Assembly (NCBI RefSeq): GCF_009718825.1 | Contig: NZ_WNHB01000026.1 | Span: 1 to 40,783 of the forward strand | Origin: Terrilactibacillus tamarindi | Lineage (GTDB): Bacteria; Bacillota; Bacilli; Bacillales; Sporolactobacillaceae | DNA: 40,783 nt | Direction: 5' to 3' | Part shown: one piece after another, positions 25,389 through 32,854 of the stretch | How positions within the stretch are numbered: the first letter of the stretch is position 1 | Layout: every line of letters starts with the position of its first letter | The notes under the pieces: model-generated | What the model saw: the letters and a program-made list of their open reading frames with translations, nothing else | Told to the model about the DNA's origin: nothing | The model's database searches: none | Program-made: the position numbers and the translations under genes

Positions 25389-26798
25389 ATGCTAACGATT
25401 CGTTTGGATACGTCAAAGAAAAAAGTACCTCTATATCGTCAAATTTACGAACAAATCAAGACTAAAATTTTAGAACATCACTACTTGCCCCATCAACAAT
25501 TACCATCTAAACGTGACTTGGCTAAAGAATTGAGTGTGAGTGTTAACTCAGTCAATAATGCCTATCAACAGTTATTAGAAGAAGGCTATATTTATTCAAA
25601 AGAACGTAGTGGATTTTACATTGAGCAAATTGATTCATTCAATCAACAAGTCATGTCAAAGCCGCTTCATCAGGACCTTCTTGAAAAGGATGAAAAGCCT
25701 TTGAACCATTGGATATCCTTTTCACATATGGCGACCGATACGATGCAATTCCCATTTGATCGTTGGGTTCATTGTGAACAAAGAGTGATTAAACATTCAC
25801 GTGAACAAATGAATAATATTAAGCATCCCCAAGGCCTATATTCTGTTCGGGAGAGCATTTGCAGACTTATCTCTCTAACCCGAGGTGTAAAATGCTTTCC
25901 AGAACAAATCGTTCTTGGCGCCGGAACACACTTTCTCATGCAAATGTTTATTCGCTTAATACCAGAGAATTCAACAGTCTCTATGGAAGATCCAGGTTAT
26001 AATCGCATCTATACCTTTCTGAAAAATGAACAAGTTAATGTCCAAACCTTTGGTCTTGATGATAAAGGGGCATCGATAAGTGATATTCGCCGACTCAACC
26101 CCAATGTCGTATATATTACGCCCTCTCATCAATTCCCTACTGGGCGATTAATGCCCATTGCAAGGCGCGTCCAGCTATTAAATTGGGCGATGGAATCCAA
26201 TTTTCGCTATATACTAGAAGATGATTATGATAGTGAATTTAAGTACGAAAGTGACACAATTCCTGCCCTGCAAAGTTTGGATACCTTTGAGAAAGTCATC
26301 TATATGGGTTGTTTTTCAAAATCTTTAATGCCTGGGCTTCGAGTGAGTTATATGATCCTCCCCCAGCATCTCTTATATGTTTTCCGCAAAAAGTATGCTG
26401 ATTTTTTTCAAAGCTGTAGTGTGTTAACACAATTAACATTGCAAGAATTTATTGATTCTGGTGAATATCAAAAGCATATTAAACGCATGAAACAACTTTA
26501 TCAAGAACGAAGAGAAATGCTTATGCTCGCTTTGGAAACACGTTTTGGTGACAAAATGAAGATTGAGGGGGCTAATGCGGGTTTACACTTTAGGATAACA
26601 TTTGAGACAGAACGAACGACTGAACATATTTTAAAACGGGCGAAAGAAGAGAAAATAGAGCTTTATAGCATGAACCCCTTTTATTTAACGAATCCAGAAT
26701 CAAATCAAGGGCCCTCATTTGTTCTTGGATTTGCTAAATTGCCTAAGGAACATATTGACGAAGGAGTCAATCGATTATATCGTGCCATTTACGGATAG
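25389..26798 (+). CDS. gabR: GabR, MocR-family activator of gabT
   Basis: 469-aa fusion of a GntR winged-helix DNA-binding domain (PLYRQIYEQIKTKILEHHYL, LPSKRDLAKELSVSVNSVNN, residues 14-80) to an inactive class-I aminotransferase-like domain that senses PLP and GABA. The PLP-binding region shows EDDYDSEFKYE (near 277) and the Lys in MGCFSKSLMPGLRVSYM (near 310). B. subtilis GabR has 479 aa. Start has GAGGGTGAT upstream. Its place opposite gabT makes the assignment firm; it activates gabT and represses itself in the known system. Confidence 0.92.
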   Translation: MLTIRLDTSKKKVPLYRQIYEQIKTKILEHHYLPHQQLPSKRDLAKELSVSVNSVNNAYQQLLEEGYIYSKERSGFYIEQIDSFNQQVMSKPLHQDLLEKDEKPLNHWISFSHMATDTMQFPFDRWVHCEQRVIKHSREQMNNIKHPQGLYSVRESICRLISLTRGVKCFPEQIVLGAGTHFLMQMFIRLIPENSTVSMEDPGYNRIYTFLKNEQVNVQTFGLDDKGASISDIRRLNPNVVYITPSHQFPTGRLMPIARRVQLLNWAMESNFRYILEDDYDSEFKYESDTIPALQSLDTFEKVIYMGCFSKSLMPGLRVSYMILPQHLLYVFRKKYADFFQSCSVLTQLTLQEFIDSGEYQKHIKRMKQLYQERREMLMLALETRFGDKMKIEGANAGLHFRITFETERTTEHILKRAKEEKIELYSMNPFYLTNPESNQGPSFVLGFAKLPKEHIDEGVNRLYRAIYG

Positions 26799-26844
26799 GA
26801 ACTTAACGATAATAAAAATCGGTCAATGATCATGAAAACATATT

Positions 26845-26880
26845 AAAAAAGTACACCGTTTCAATGACGGTGTACTTTTC
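26845..26880. terminator. Bidirectional terminator between gabR and the 49-aa gene
   Basis: Stem AAAAGTACACCGT/ACGGTGTACTTTT, 13 bp with a 7-nt loop, with T-runs on both strands. Confidence 0.85.
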
Positions 26881-27029
26881 TAGCTTGGATCATTTTCATC
26901 TAATGATGCGGTTGTGACTTTTGTATAGTCACCCTTTTTTATTTCTCTTTTAGTTGCTGGTTTTTTTAATTCATCTTCGGTATCCATACCTTCTGCAATG
27001 GTCGGTTGATTCATTTTTTTGTCTCTCAT
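26880..27029 (-). CDS. 49-aa hydrophilic protein of unknown function
   Basis: A small charged protein (start MRDKKMNQPTIAEGMDTEDE, end TTASLDENDPS) with no membrane segment or cysteine. AGAGGG stands 8 nt before the ATG, a TATAAT lies 18-23 nt upstream, and a strong terminator follows the stop at once, all of which support a real gene. I do not recognise a family. A 10-bp perfect inverted repeat (27038-27071) encloses the TATAAT, and one of its arms contains the ribosome site. Confidence 0.65.
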   Translation of the reverse strand: MRDKKMNQPTIAEGMDTEDELKKPATKREIKKGDYTKVTTASLDENDPS

Positions 27030-27037
27030 ACTTTTCG

Positions 27038-27071
27038 CCCTCTTTCAATATTATACTTTACTGAAAGAGGG
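27038..27071. promoter_or_regulatory. Inverted repeat over promoter and ribosome site of the 49-aa gene
   Basis: CCCTCTTTCA and TGAAAGAGGG are exact complements 14 nt apart. The gene-proximal arm contains the ribosome site (GAAAGAGGG on the minus strand) and the loop contains TATAAT. It suggests an operator, or RBS occlusion if transcription starts upstream. Confidence 0.55.
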
Positions 27072-27189
27072 TTAATTATTCGGAAACAAGCGCTTTATAA
27101 AGGAATAGTAATAATTTTAAAACCAGTTATAAATCAAGTAGTAGATTACCCATACCGGGCGCACCCAAAAGTAAAAAGCAAGAGATAAA

Positions 27190-27339
27190 GTGAAACTTCA
27201 ATCAGTGGGGGTTTTCTTCATCCCCCACTGATTGAAAGCCTGAACCAATCGGGCTTTTACGGGCAGTTATCCCCCACCTAGAAATGCTCGTTTACACTTA
27301 TTACCTTGAGGTGGGGGTCTTACTGCCCGTTAATGCAGG
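27190..27339 (-). repeat. Structured palindromic repeat, copy C (most complete)
   Basis: Three nested or adjacent stems: ACGGGCAGT/ACTGCCCGT (27259-27267 with 27322-27330) enclosing CCCCCACCT/AGGTGGGGG (27271-27279 with 27309-27317), and a separate 15-bp perfect hairpin TTCAATCAGTGGGGG/CCCCCACTGATTGAA (27197-27236). No ORF. The form resembles ends of IS200/IS605-family elements or related palindrome-associated elements. Confidence 0.8.
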
Positions 27340-27360
27340 ACAAATTCTCTTGCTTTTTTT

Positions 27361-27651
27361 TTATTTCATATAAGCAATAATACCTTGTTCATCATCTAAA
27401 ACCAATTCTAGACCAGTTGAATATGGATCAACACCCATTTCAGTGTCTAACCAATAGCGAATCGCTTCAATAAGATTGGACTCAATCAGAACCATTTTTC
27501 TGCCATTTACATAAGTTTCAGCAGAAAACCCATATTCGTCATCATACATGAGCTCAGCTTCAACTGCTTCTGGTCTTACGTCTTTCTTATTTGCTTGAAA
27601 CAAACAAATTGCATTGATAATATCTTGCTCTGTTATTATCTGTTCCCCCAC
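27361..27651 (-). CDS. yxcD: YxcD-like protein (DUF2653)
   Basis: 96-aa soluble acidic protein (ITEQDIINAICLF..., AELMYDDEYGFSAE, IEAIRYWLDTEMGVDP), matching the YxcD/DUF2653 family of Bacillus, function unknown. Start is GTG at 27651, GAGG 10 nt upstream, overlapping the end of the preceding gene by 16 nt, so the two are coupled. Confidence 0.8.
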   Translation of the reverse strand: MGEQIITEQDIINAICLFQANKKDVRPEAVEAELMYDDEYGFSAETYVNGRKMVLIESNLIEAIRYWLDTEMGVDPYSTGLELVLDDEQGIIAYMK

Positions 27652-28070
27652 GGACGATCATCCTCATTTTTACGATTTCTCTTGCGATTAAAGAAGATAT
27701 AACGAATAAGGGCAATGATGGCTACAATCGCAAGTATATTAATTAATAATCCTGCCATCTGGCCAAATGCTCCCATGTTCGCTAACATACTTCCAAATAG
27801 TAATCCAGATAAACCACCAAGGAACATACCTCTCATAAATCCGCCTCTATTAAACGCAGATCCATTTGAGCGTGTTGCGGTCGAGTTATTTCTTTGAGAT
27901 TTATTGCTATTAAAGAATGAACCCGAATTGTTGTTACCTTTAAATGACTTAACTCCTGAGCGATAGCCTTTGGCACTTGCCGTATTTGGCTCAAAGAAGA
28001 CAAAGGAACTCGCAATAGGTGTAAATACCAATGTTAAAGCAAGAAACGCTGCAGCTATTTTTTTCATCAT
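27636..28070 (-). CDS. Exported Gly/Asn-rich membrane protein (Tim44-like)
   Basis: 144 aa: signal peptide (KKIAAAFLALTLVFTPIASS), a low-complexity Asn/Ser/Gly stretch (residues 38-75), a Gly/Met-rich hydrophobic segment GGFMRGMFLGGLSGLLFGSM, a membrane helix (LLINILAIVAIIALIRYIFF) and a basic tail. Similar proteins are often annotated as Tim44-like domain proteins next to a DUF2653 gene. Strong AGAGGAGG site. A sigma-W-like promoter stands upstream, which would fit an envelope-stress role; function is not known. Confidence 0.75.
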   Translation of the reverse strand: MMKKIAAAFLALTLVFTPIASSFVFFEPNTASAKGYRSGVKSFKGNNNSGSFFNSNKSQRNNSTATRSNGSAFNRGGFMRGMFLGGLSGLLFGSMLANMGAFGQMAGLLINILAIVAIIALIRYIFFNRKRNRKNEDDRPWGNR

Positions 28071-28119
28071 GAATAGTTATCCTCCTCTATTTAGTCACAA
28101 GAAATATGACACCTATTAA

Positions 28120-28146
28120 TACGGTTACTCTAATATAAAGGTTTCA
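28120..28146 (-). promoter_or_regulatory. ECF sigma-W-like promoter
   Basis: TGAAAC, 17-nt spacer, CGTA(TTA) on the minus strand, about 50 nt upstream of the Tim44-like gene. It fits the TGAAAC-N16/17-CGTA pattern of sigma-W promoters. Confidence 0.55.
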
Positions 28147-28199
28147 AAAAAATTATTTTTTTAGCTTTTAGTCTCTTCTCTTCAACTATTAATCCATCA

Positions 28200-28392
28200 T
28201 TATGATTCATATGGCCATTTGATTAATTGACCACAATGGGTTAAGCCACCACCAAATCCGTACAAAATAATCTTATCATTTTTCTTAATTTGTCCTATCT
28301 GAGGTATCCACTATCTTTTCTAAATCATGGTTCATTACTATATTACCCGGGACATAGGTTCCTAAACCCGTTATTTTAGCTTTTGAATTCAG
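28200..28392 (-). pseudogene. fabH: fabH remnant (3-oxoacyl-ACP synthase III) with internal deletion
   Basis: On the minus strand the first part reads KAKITGLGTYVPGNIV, then [13 protein letters not shown]: the N-terminus of FabH. After a junction and frame change it reads [20 protein letters not shown], then LIKWPYES and stop: the FabH C-terminus. About 260 central residues, with the Cys-His-Asn active site, are gone. The expected start codon is CTG where ATG would be, although a ribosome-site-like GGTGATTGAAA precedes it. Clearly non-functional. Identification by reading only. Confidence 0.8.
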
Positions 28393-28465
28393 TTTCAATC
28401 ACCATCCACATTTTATACTTATACATTATATCTGTTATTATGATTAGGTACTAATAATATGTTTT

Positions 28466-28501
28466 ATAAAAGGATCTATGTGTTAAGATAGATCCTTTTA
28501 T
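28466..28501. terminator. Terminator of patB
   Basis: Stem AAAAGGATCTAT/ATAGATCCTTTT, 12 bp with an 8-nt loop, 7 nt beyond the patB stop. Confidence 0.8.
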
Positions 28502-28507
28502 ATTAAT

Positions 28508-29698
28508 TCATACCAAGTTTCTACATTTAGCTTTGATCGCTTGTTCTAATCTAGTTAAAGCTTCTTTAACAATTTGACGTGGGCAAGCCAAATTAAACCG
28601 AACAAATCCTTCGCCTTCGCCTCCAAACATAGCTCCTTGATTAAAACCGACTTTAGCTTCTCTAATCATAAACTGCTCAAGTTCTTTTCGATTTAAACCA
28701 AGTTTTCGGCAATCAACCCAGGCTAAATAAGTCCCTTCTAACTCTGACATAGAAAGTTCCGGAATATTTTTTTCAAAATAGTCTTTGGCATATTTATAAT
28801 TTTCATAAATATAATCAATACAAGCATCAAGCCATTCTTCACCTTGATTATATGCCACTTCAGTCGCCGTAGGGCCAAAAGAGTTGGGTTGTGACAGCTC
28901 GAATTTATTCGCTTCTTTTTTAAATTGTGATCTTAATTGAGGATTTGGAATGATAATATTTGAATGCTGCAAACCTGCAATATTAAATGTTTTGCTTGGA
29001 GCTGTGCAAACGATGGTCTTATTTTTTATCTCATCGGATAGACTTGCAAAACAGATGTGCTTCGAACCTTCAAATACTAAATCAGCATGAATTTCATCTG
29101 CTACAACTAATACGTCATATTTAAGACATAGATCTGCTAATGCCAAGAGTTCATCTTTTGTCCAAACGCGACCTACAGGATTATGAGGACTACAAAGAAT
29201 CATACATTTAACATCGTATTTTTTAAACTTTTCTTCGAGGTCTTCTAAATCCATTTTATATTTACCATCTTCAACTTTTAAAGAATTAGTGACACAAACG
29301 CGATCATGATTTTCGATCGCATGTTTAAATGGATGATAGACTGGAGTCTGAATCAAAACATGCTCTCCTGGTTCAGTAAAACCGGAAACAATAAGATTTA
29401 GTGCCGTCACAATACCAGGACTATGACAGATCCACTCTTTCTTGATCTGCCAATCATGTCTTCTTTTCATCCAATTAATTACTGCATTGAAGTACGGCTC
29501 CGTGTTGTTTGTATAGCCAAATATGCCATGATCGACTCGTTCTCTTAATGCGTTAACTACCTGCTCCGGTACTCGGAAGTCCATATCGGCCACCCAAACT
29601 GGTAGCACTTCTTTACTTCCAAATAATTGTTCAAGTTTGTCCCATTTTGAACTTCCTGTTCCAAAACGATCAATCACTTCATCAAAATTGTAAACCAT
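28508..29698 (-). CDS. patB: Cystathionine beta-lyase / PatB-MalY-type aminotransferase
   Basis: 396-aa fold-type I PLP enzyme of the MalY/PatB group, which cleaves C-S bonds in cystathionine or cysteine. Motifs: PVWVADMDFRVPEQV (residue 33), SPGIVTALN, PHNPVGRVWTKDEL (near 172), VADEIHADLVFEG (near 200) and the PLP Lys in APSKTFNIAGLQHSN (near 235). C-terminal RFNLACPR is the usual substrate-binding Arg. Start ATG at 29698. Single gene; no S-box or T-box leader seen directly before it. It lies back to back with the proBA leader. Confidence 0.88.
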   Translation of the reverse strand: MVYNFDEVIDRFGTGSSKWDKLEQLFGSKEVLPVWVADMDFRVPEQVVNALRERVDHGIFGYTNNTEPYFNAVINWMKRRHDWQIKKEWICHSPGIVTALNLIVSGFTEPGEHVLIQTPVYHPFKHAIENHDRVCVTNSLKVEDGKYKMDLEDLEEKFKKYDVKCMILCSPHNPVGRVWTKDELLALADLCLKYDVLVVADEIHADLVFEGSKHICFASLSDEIKNKTIVCTAPSKTFNIAGLQHSNIIIPNPQLRSQFKKEANKFELSQPNSFGPTATEVAYNQGEEWLDACIDYIYENYKYAKDYFEKNIPELSMSELEGTYLAWVDCRKLGLNRKELEQFMIREAKVGFNQGAMFGGEGEGFVRFNLACPRQIVKEALTRLEQAIKAKCRNLV

Positions 29699-29879
29699 TC
29701 CATTTCCCCCATTCGTCTAATCGGTGACTGGATTTTTTCTTTTACATACTATAACATATATTTTAAGTGATATGTGGACAGCCGACAGTAAAATGCAATC
29801 CCGCCTTCGCTTAACAATGATTAATTCCTTTTATATTTACTCTTTTCTGTTAATTAACTTCGTCTAGTAAAAATATGAC

Positions 29880-29908
29880 TTGACAACCATAAGATTATTG
29901 AACATAAT
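29880..29908 (+). promoter_or_regulatory. Sigma-A promoter of the proBA T-box
   Basis: TTGACA, 17-nt spacer, CATAAT, directly upstream of the T-box leader. Confidence 0.8.
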
Positions 29909-29914
29909 ATGTAG

Positions 29915-30171
29915 AAAATAAGATATCGGAATGCGTTGATAGGGAATAGTAAATGGCGACCTTGAGAGCAAAAGAGATTGGAATTCACCGGCTGAAAGAT
30001 TCCATTGCCATCACCCATTGAACCTGCCCCTTGAGCCATTAGGCTAATTAACCTAATCGTCCTCTACGTTATAGAGATTAAAGTGAGCATTAGATAATAA
30101 TGCTAATCAAGGTGGTACCGCGGGTAAGTCACTCTCCCGTCCTTATGAAGGATGGAAGAGTGGCTTTTTTA
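29915..30171 (+). promoter_or_regulatory. T-box riboswitch, specifier CCU (Pro)
   Basis: T-box AAGGTGGTACCGCGGG at 30109-30124, followed by the terminator 30126-30171. Stem I has GGGA-ATAGTA-AATGG (29942-29955), and its 3' strand reads CCATT-GAA-CCT-G-CCCC. That puts the proline codon CCT at 30023-30025 in the specifier loop, between AATGG/CCATT above and the GGG/CCC helix below. UGGU in the T-box fits the ACCA end of tRNA-Pro. Uncharged tRNA-Pro would prevent termination and switch on proBA. Confidence 0.93.
30126..30171 (+). terminator. T-box-controlled terminator before proB
   Basis: AAGTCACTCT pairs with AGAGTGGCTT, with an inner GTCC/GGAT pairing, followed by a T-run. Confidence 0.85.
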
Positions 30172-30221
30172 ATTGCCTTAATGAATGCCTAAGAGACAGA
30201 GATTGAAAGGAAACGGAACTG

Positions 30222-31346
30222 ATGAGAAAAAAAAGAATCGTCGTTAAAATCGGTAGTAGTTCTCTTACGAACAGTCAAGGTGAAGTTAGCGATTTTAAAT
30301 TAAAAGATCATACGGATGCTATTAGCCGGTTAAAACAAGACGGGCATGATGTCATTATTGTATCGTCTGGTGCTGTAGCCAGTGGTTATAGTGGTCTTGG
30401 TTATCCTTCAAGACCTGTCACCATTGCTGGTAAACAGGCGGCAGCTGCAGTTGGCCAAGTTAGACTCTTAAATGCCTATGCTAACCAATTTATGAAACAC
30501 GATCTTGTTTGCGCTCAGCTTTTATTAACGAGACAAGATTTTCAAAAACGTGAACAAATGACGCATGCCTATTCTGCATTATCAGAATTACTTAAAAGAA
30601 ATGTCATTCCTATTATTAATGAAAACGACTCGGTTTCTCTCGAAGAATTAACTTTCGGGGACAATGATATGCTTTCTGCTCTTGTTAGCGGACTCGTACA
30701 TGCAGATCTGCTCATCATATTAACGGATATAAATGGTTTGTATAACGACAATCCCCATCACAATCCTAATGCCAAACGATATGACTTTTTACCAGATATT
30801 ACGGATGAATTACTTGGGTTTGCTAAAAGTACTTCCCGCTCAAAAGTGGGTACCGGCGGGATGAAATCAAAGTTACTCGCTGCGCAAACAGCCCTTTCAC
30901 TTGGCGTACGTACGTTCATTGGGACGGGAGAAGGAGAAAATAAATGTCTTCAAATTCTTCATGGTGAAGGGGACGGCACATATATTGGAGATGTCAATCT
31001 AAAGCCCTCATTAAAAGTACCAGAACAGTGGATTGCCTTGCACTCTCCAGTGTCTGGTAATATCGAAATTGACGATGGAGCCGTAACAGCCCTTCTTGAC
31101 CAGGGAAAAAGCCTTTTACCCGCAGGAATTAAACATATTAATGGACATTTTTCTGCTGGTGAAGTGATTCAATTATTAGATCGAAATAACCATGTCCTTG
31201 GAAAAGGTCAAGTCAACTATTCATCCGATACGTTAAAAGCCATGAAACAGCTTTCAAATCAAGATTCATTAGAATTTATCCCTAAACAGCATCCTGAAGT
31301 CATTCATCGCGACAATTGGGTTTCTTATAAAAAATGGACAGATTAA
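30222..31346 (+). CDS. proB: Glutamate 5-kinase
   Basis: First step of proline synthesis: ATP-dependent phosphorylation of glutamate. The amino-acid-kinase domain (residues 1-260) shows VVKIGSSSLTNSQGE at the start, IVSSGAVASGYSGLGY near 47, INENDSVSLEELTFGDND near 133 and GTGGMKSKLLAAQTALSLGV near 212. A PUA domain fills about 275-360. 374 aa is normal. The start has AAAGGAAA upstream. Forms an operon with proA (20 nt to its ATG) under the Pro T-box, so this pathway is switched on by proline lack. Confidence 0.96.
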   Translation: MRKKRIVVKIGSSSLTNSQGEVSDFKLKDHTDAISRLKQDGHDVIIVSSGAVASGYSGLGYPSRPVTIAGKQAAAAVGQVRLLNAYANQFMKHDLVCAQLLLTRQDFQKREQMTHAYSALSELLKRNVIPIINENDSVSLEELTFGDNDMLSALVSGLVHADLLIILTDINGLYNDNPHHNPNAKRYDFLPDITDELLGFAKSTSRSKVGTGGMKSKLLAAQTALSLGVRTFIGTGEGENKCLQILHGEGDGTYIGDVNLKPSLKVPEQWIALHSPVSGNIEIDDGAVTALLDQGKSLLPAGIKHINGHFSAGEVIQLLDRNNHVLGKGQVNYSSDTLKAMKQLSNQDSLEFIPKQHPEVIHRDNWVSYKKWTD

Positions 31347-31366
31347 AAAGATGAGGTGTGAAGTGT

Positions 31367-32611
31367 ATGAGTGATTTATTACAAAAAGCCGCACTCGTAA
31401 AGAGTGCCGCTAGTCAAATGACAAAATTATCAACTGAAGAAAAAAATGCTGCGTTGTTACAAATTGCTGAGTCTCTTCAACATTCGATACCAGAAATAAT
31501 AAACGCTAATCTTAAAGATCTTCAACTTGCTGAAGAAAATGGTTCAAATCATTCTTATCTTGATCGTTTGAGATTAACAGAAGAACGCATCATCGATATT
31601 TCAAATGCTTTACGAAAACTCGTGACTTTACCAGATCCAATCGGAGATGTTCTCGATGAGTGGTCTCATCCTAATCATATGCAAATTAGAAAAGTTCGGG
31701 TCCCTCTCGGTGTCGTTGGAATGGTGTATGAAGCAAGACCAAACGTTACGGTTGACGCAACTGGTCTTTGCTTAAAAACCGGAAATGCCGTTTATTTAAG
31801 GGGCAGTTCATCAGCTTTAAATACGAACAAATGCCTCGTTGAAATCATCCAAAATGCTTTAGAAAAAACAGCCATTCCGTCTACTGCCGTACAATTACTA
31901 GAGGATGTAAGCAGAGAGACAGCCACTCAATTCTTTCAACTAAAAAAATATTTGGATGTTTTGATCCCCAGGGGTAGTGCATCCTTGATACAAGCTGTTT
32001 TGAATCAAGCAAGTGTACCTGTCATCGAAACAGGTGCCGGTAATTGCCACCTGTATATTGACAATAGTGCGTCTTTTGACATGGCCGTTTCAATCTCTTT
32101 AAATGCCAAAGTACAACGTCCATCTGTATGTAATTCAGTCGAAACGATTATTATTCATCGATCATGGTTTGATTCATTTGGAGAGGGTCTCCTTAAGAAA
32201 CTAACTGATGCAAACGTAGAATGCAGACTTGATCAAACGGTTGCTGGATTATACCCTGACTTTCCTGTAGCAACTGAAGAAGACTGGGAAACCGAGTATA
32301 ATGACTATATTGTCGCTATAAAAATTGTTGAACATTTAGATGAAGCAATCGAACACATTAATCGCTATTCGACAAAGCATTCAGAGGCTATTGTTTCTGA
32401 AACTCAAGAACATGTTGATCGCTTCTTTCAAGAAGTTGATGCATCCACTCTTTACCATAATGCCTCTACACGCTTTACAGATGGTGAAGAATTTGGGTTT
32501 GGTGCAGAAATTGGCATTAGTACGCAAAAACTCCATGCCCGTGGCCCAATGGGGCTTCCCGTCCTTACAACCATTAAATATCTCGTCAATGGACAGGGGC
32601 AAATAAGATAA
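31367..32611 (+). CDS. proA: Gamma-glutamyl phosphate reductase
   Basis: NADPH-dependent second step of proline synthesis, giving glutamate semialdehyde; aldehyde-dehydrogenase fold, 414 aa. Motifs: VPLGVVGMVYEARPNVTVDA (near residue 110), YLRGSSSALNTN, VIETGAGNCHLYID (near 223) and the catalytic Cys in AKVQRPSVCNSVET (near 253). An earlier in-frame GTG (31358) exists, but GAGGTG sits 8 nt before the ATG at 31367. Co-transcribed with proB. Ends before a long composite hairpin. Confidence 0.96.
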   Translation: MSDLLQKAALVKSAASQMTKLSTEEKNAALLQIAESLQHSIPEIINANLKDLQLAEENGSNHSYLDRLRLTEERIIDISNALRKLVTLPDPIGDVLDEWSHPNHMQIRKVRVPLGVVGMVYEARPNVTVDATGLCLKTGNAVYLRGSSSALNTNKCLVEIIQNALEKTAIPSTAVQLLEDVSRETATQFFQLKKYLDVLIPRGSASLIQAVLNQASVPVIETGAGNCHLYIDNSASFDMAVSISLNAKVQRPSVCNSVETIIIHRSWFDSFGEGLLKKLTDANVECRLDQTVAGLYPDFPVATEEDWETEYNDYIVAIKIVEHLDEAIEHINRYSTKHSEAIVSETQEHVDRFFQEVDASTLYHNASTRFTDGEEFGFGAEIGISTQKLHARGPMGLPVLTTIKYLVNGQGQIR

Positions 32612-32618
32612 TGATTGT

Positions 32619-32701
32619 AAAAAGCCATCCAAAAAATTTAAATGTGTTCTAAAGTATAAACCTTCACTTTAGATATCATTTAAATTAGCTGATGGCTTTT
32701 T
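32619..32701 (+). terminator. Long composite hairpin/terminator after proA
   Basis: Three stacked stems: AAAAAGCCATC/GATGGCTTTTT (outer), AATTTAAATG/CATTTAAATT (middle) and TCTAAAGT/ACTTTAGA (inner), with small internal loops. It ends in T's. Much longer than a usual terminator. Confidence 0.75.
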
Positions 32702-32806
32702 CTATTACCTAATTGAGGCTTTAAATTAAGTCTCTTTTTTAGTTTATAATTTTAAAGAGTTGACAAGGTTTTAATCGGCCTTTTTTTGTAAAATGATCAA
32801 AACTTG

Positions 32807-32846
32807 AAGAAGAGCCAAACACGATTTGTATTTGACTCTTCTTTTT
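32807..32846. terminator. Terminator near the 3' end of yfnA
   Basis: Stem AAGAAGAGCCAAA/TTTGACTCTTCTT with one wobble position and an 11-nt loop; T-run on the plus strand, weaker T's on the minus strand. Confidence 0.65.
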
Positions 32847-32854
32847 AAAAATGG

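Noticed and set aside
27006-27188. 60-codon plus-strand ORF
   Set aside because: Overlaps the start and control region of the better supported 49-aa gene and has no ribosome site.
29854-30039. 61-codon minus-strand ORF
   Set aside because: Lies wholly in the promoter and stem I of the proline T-box.
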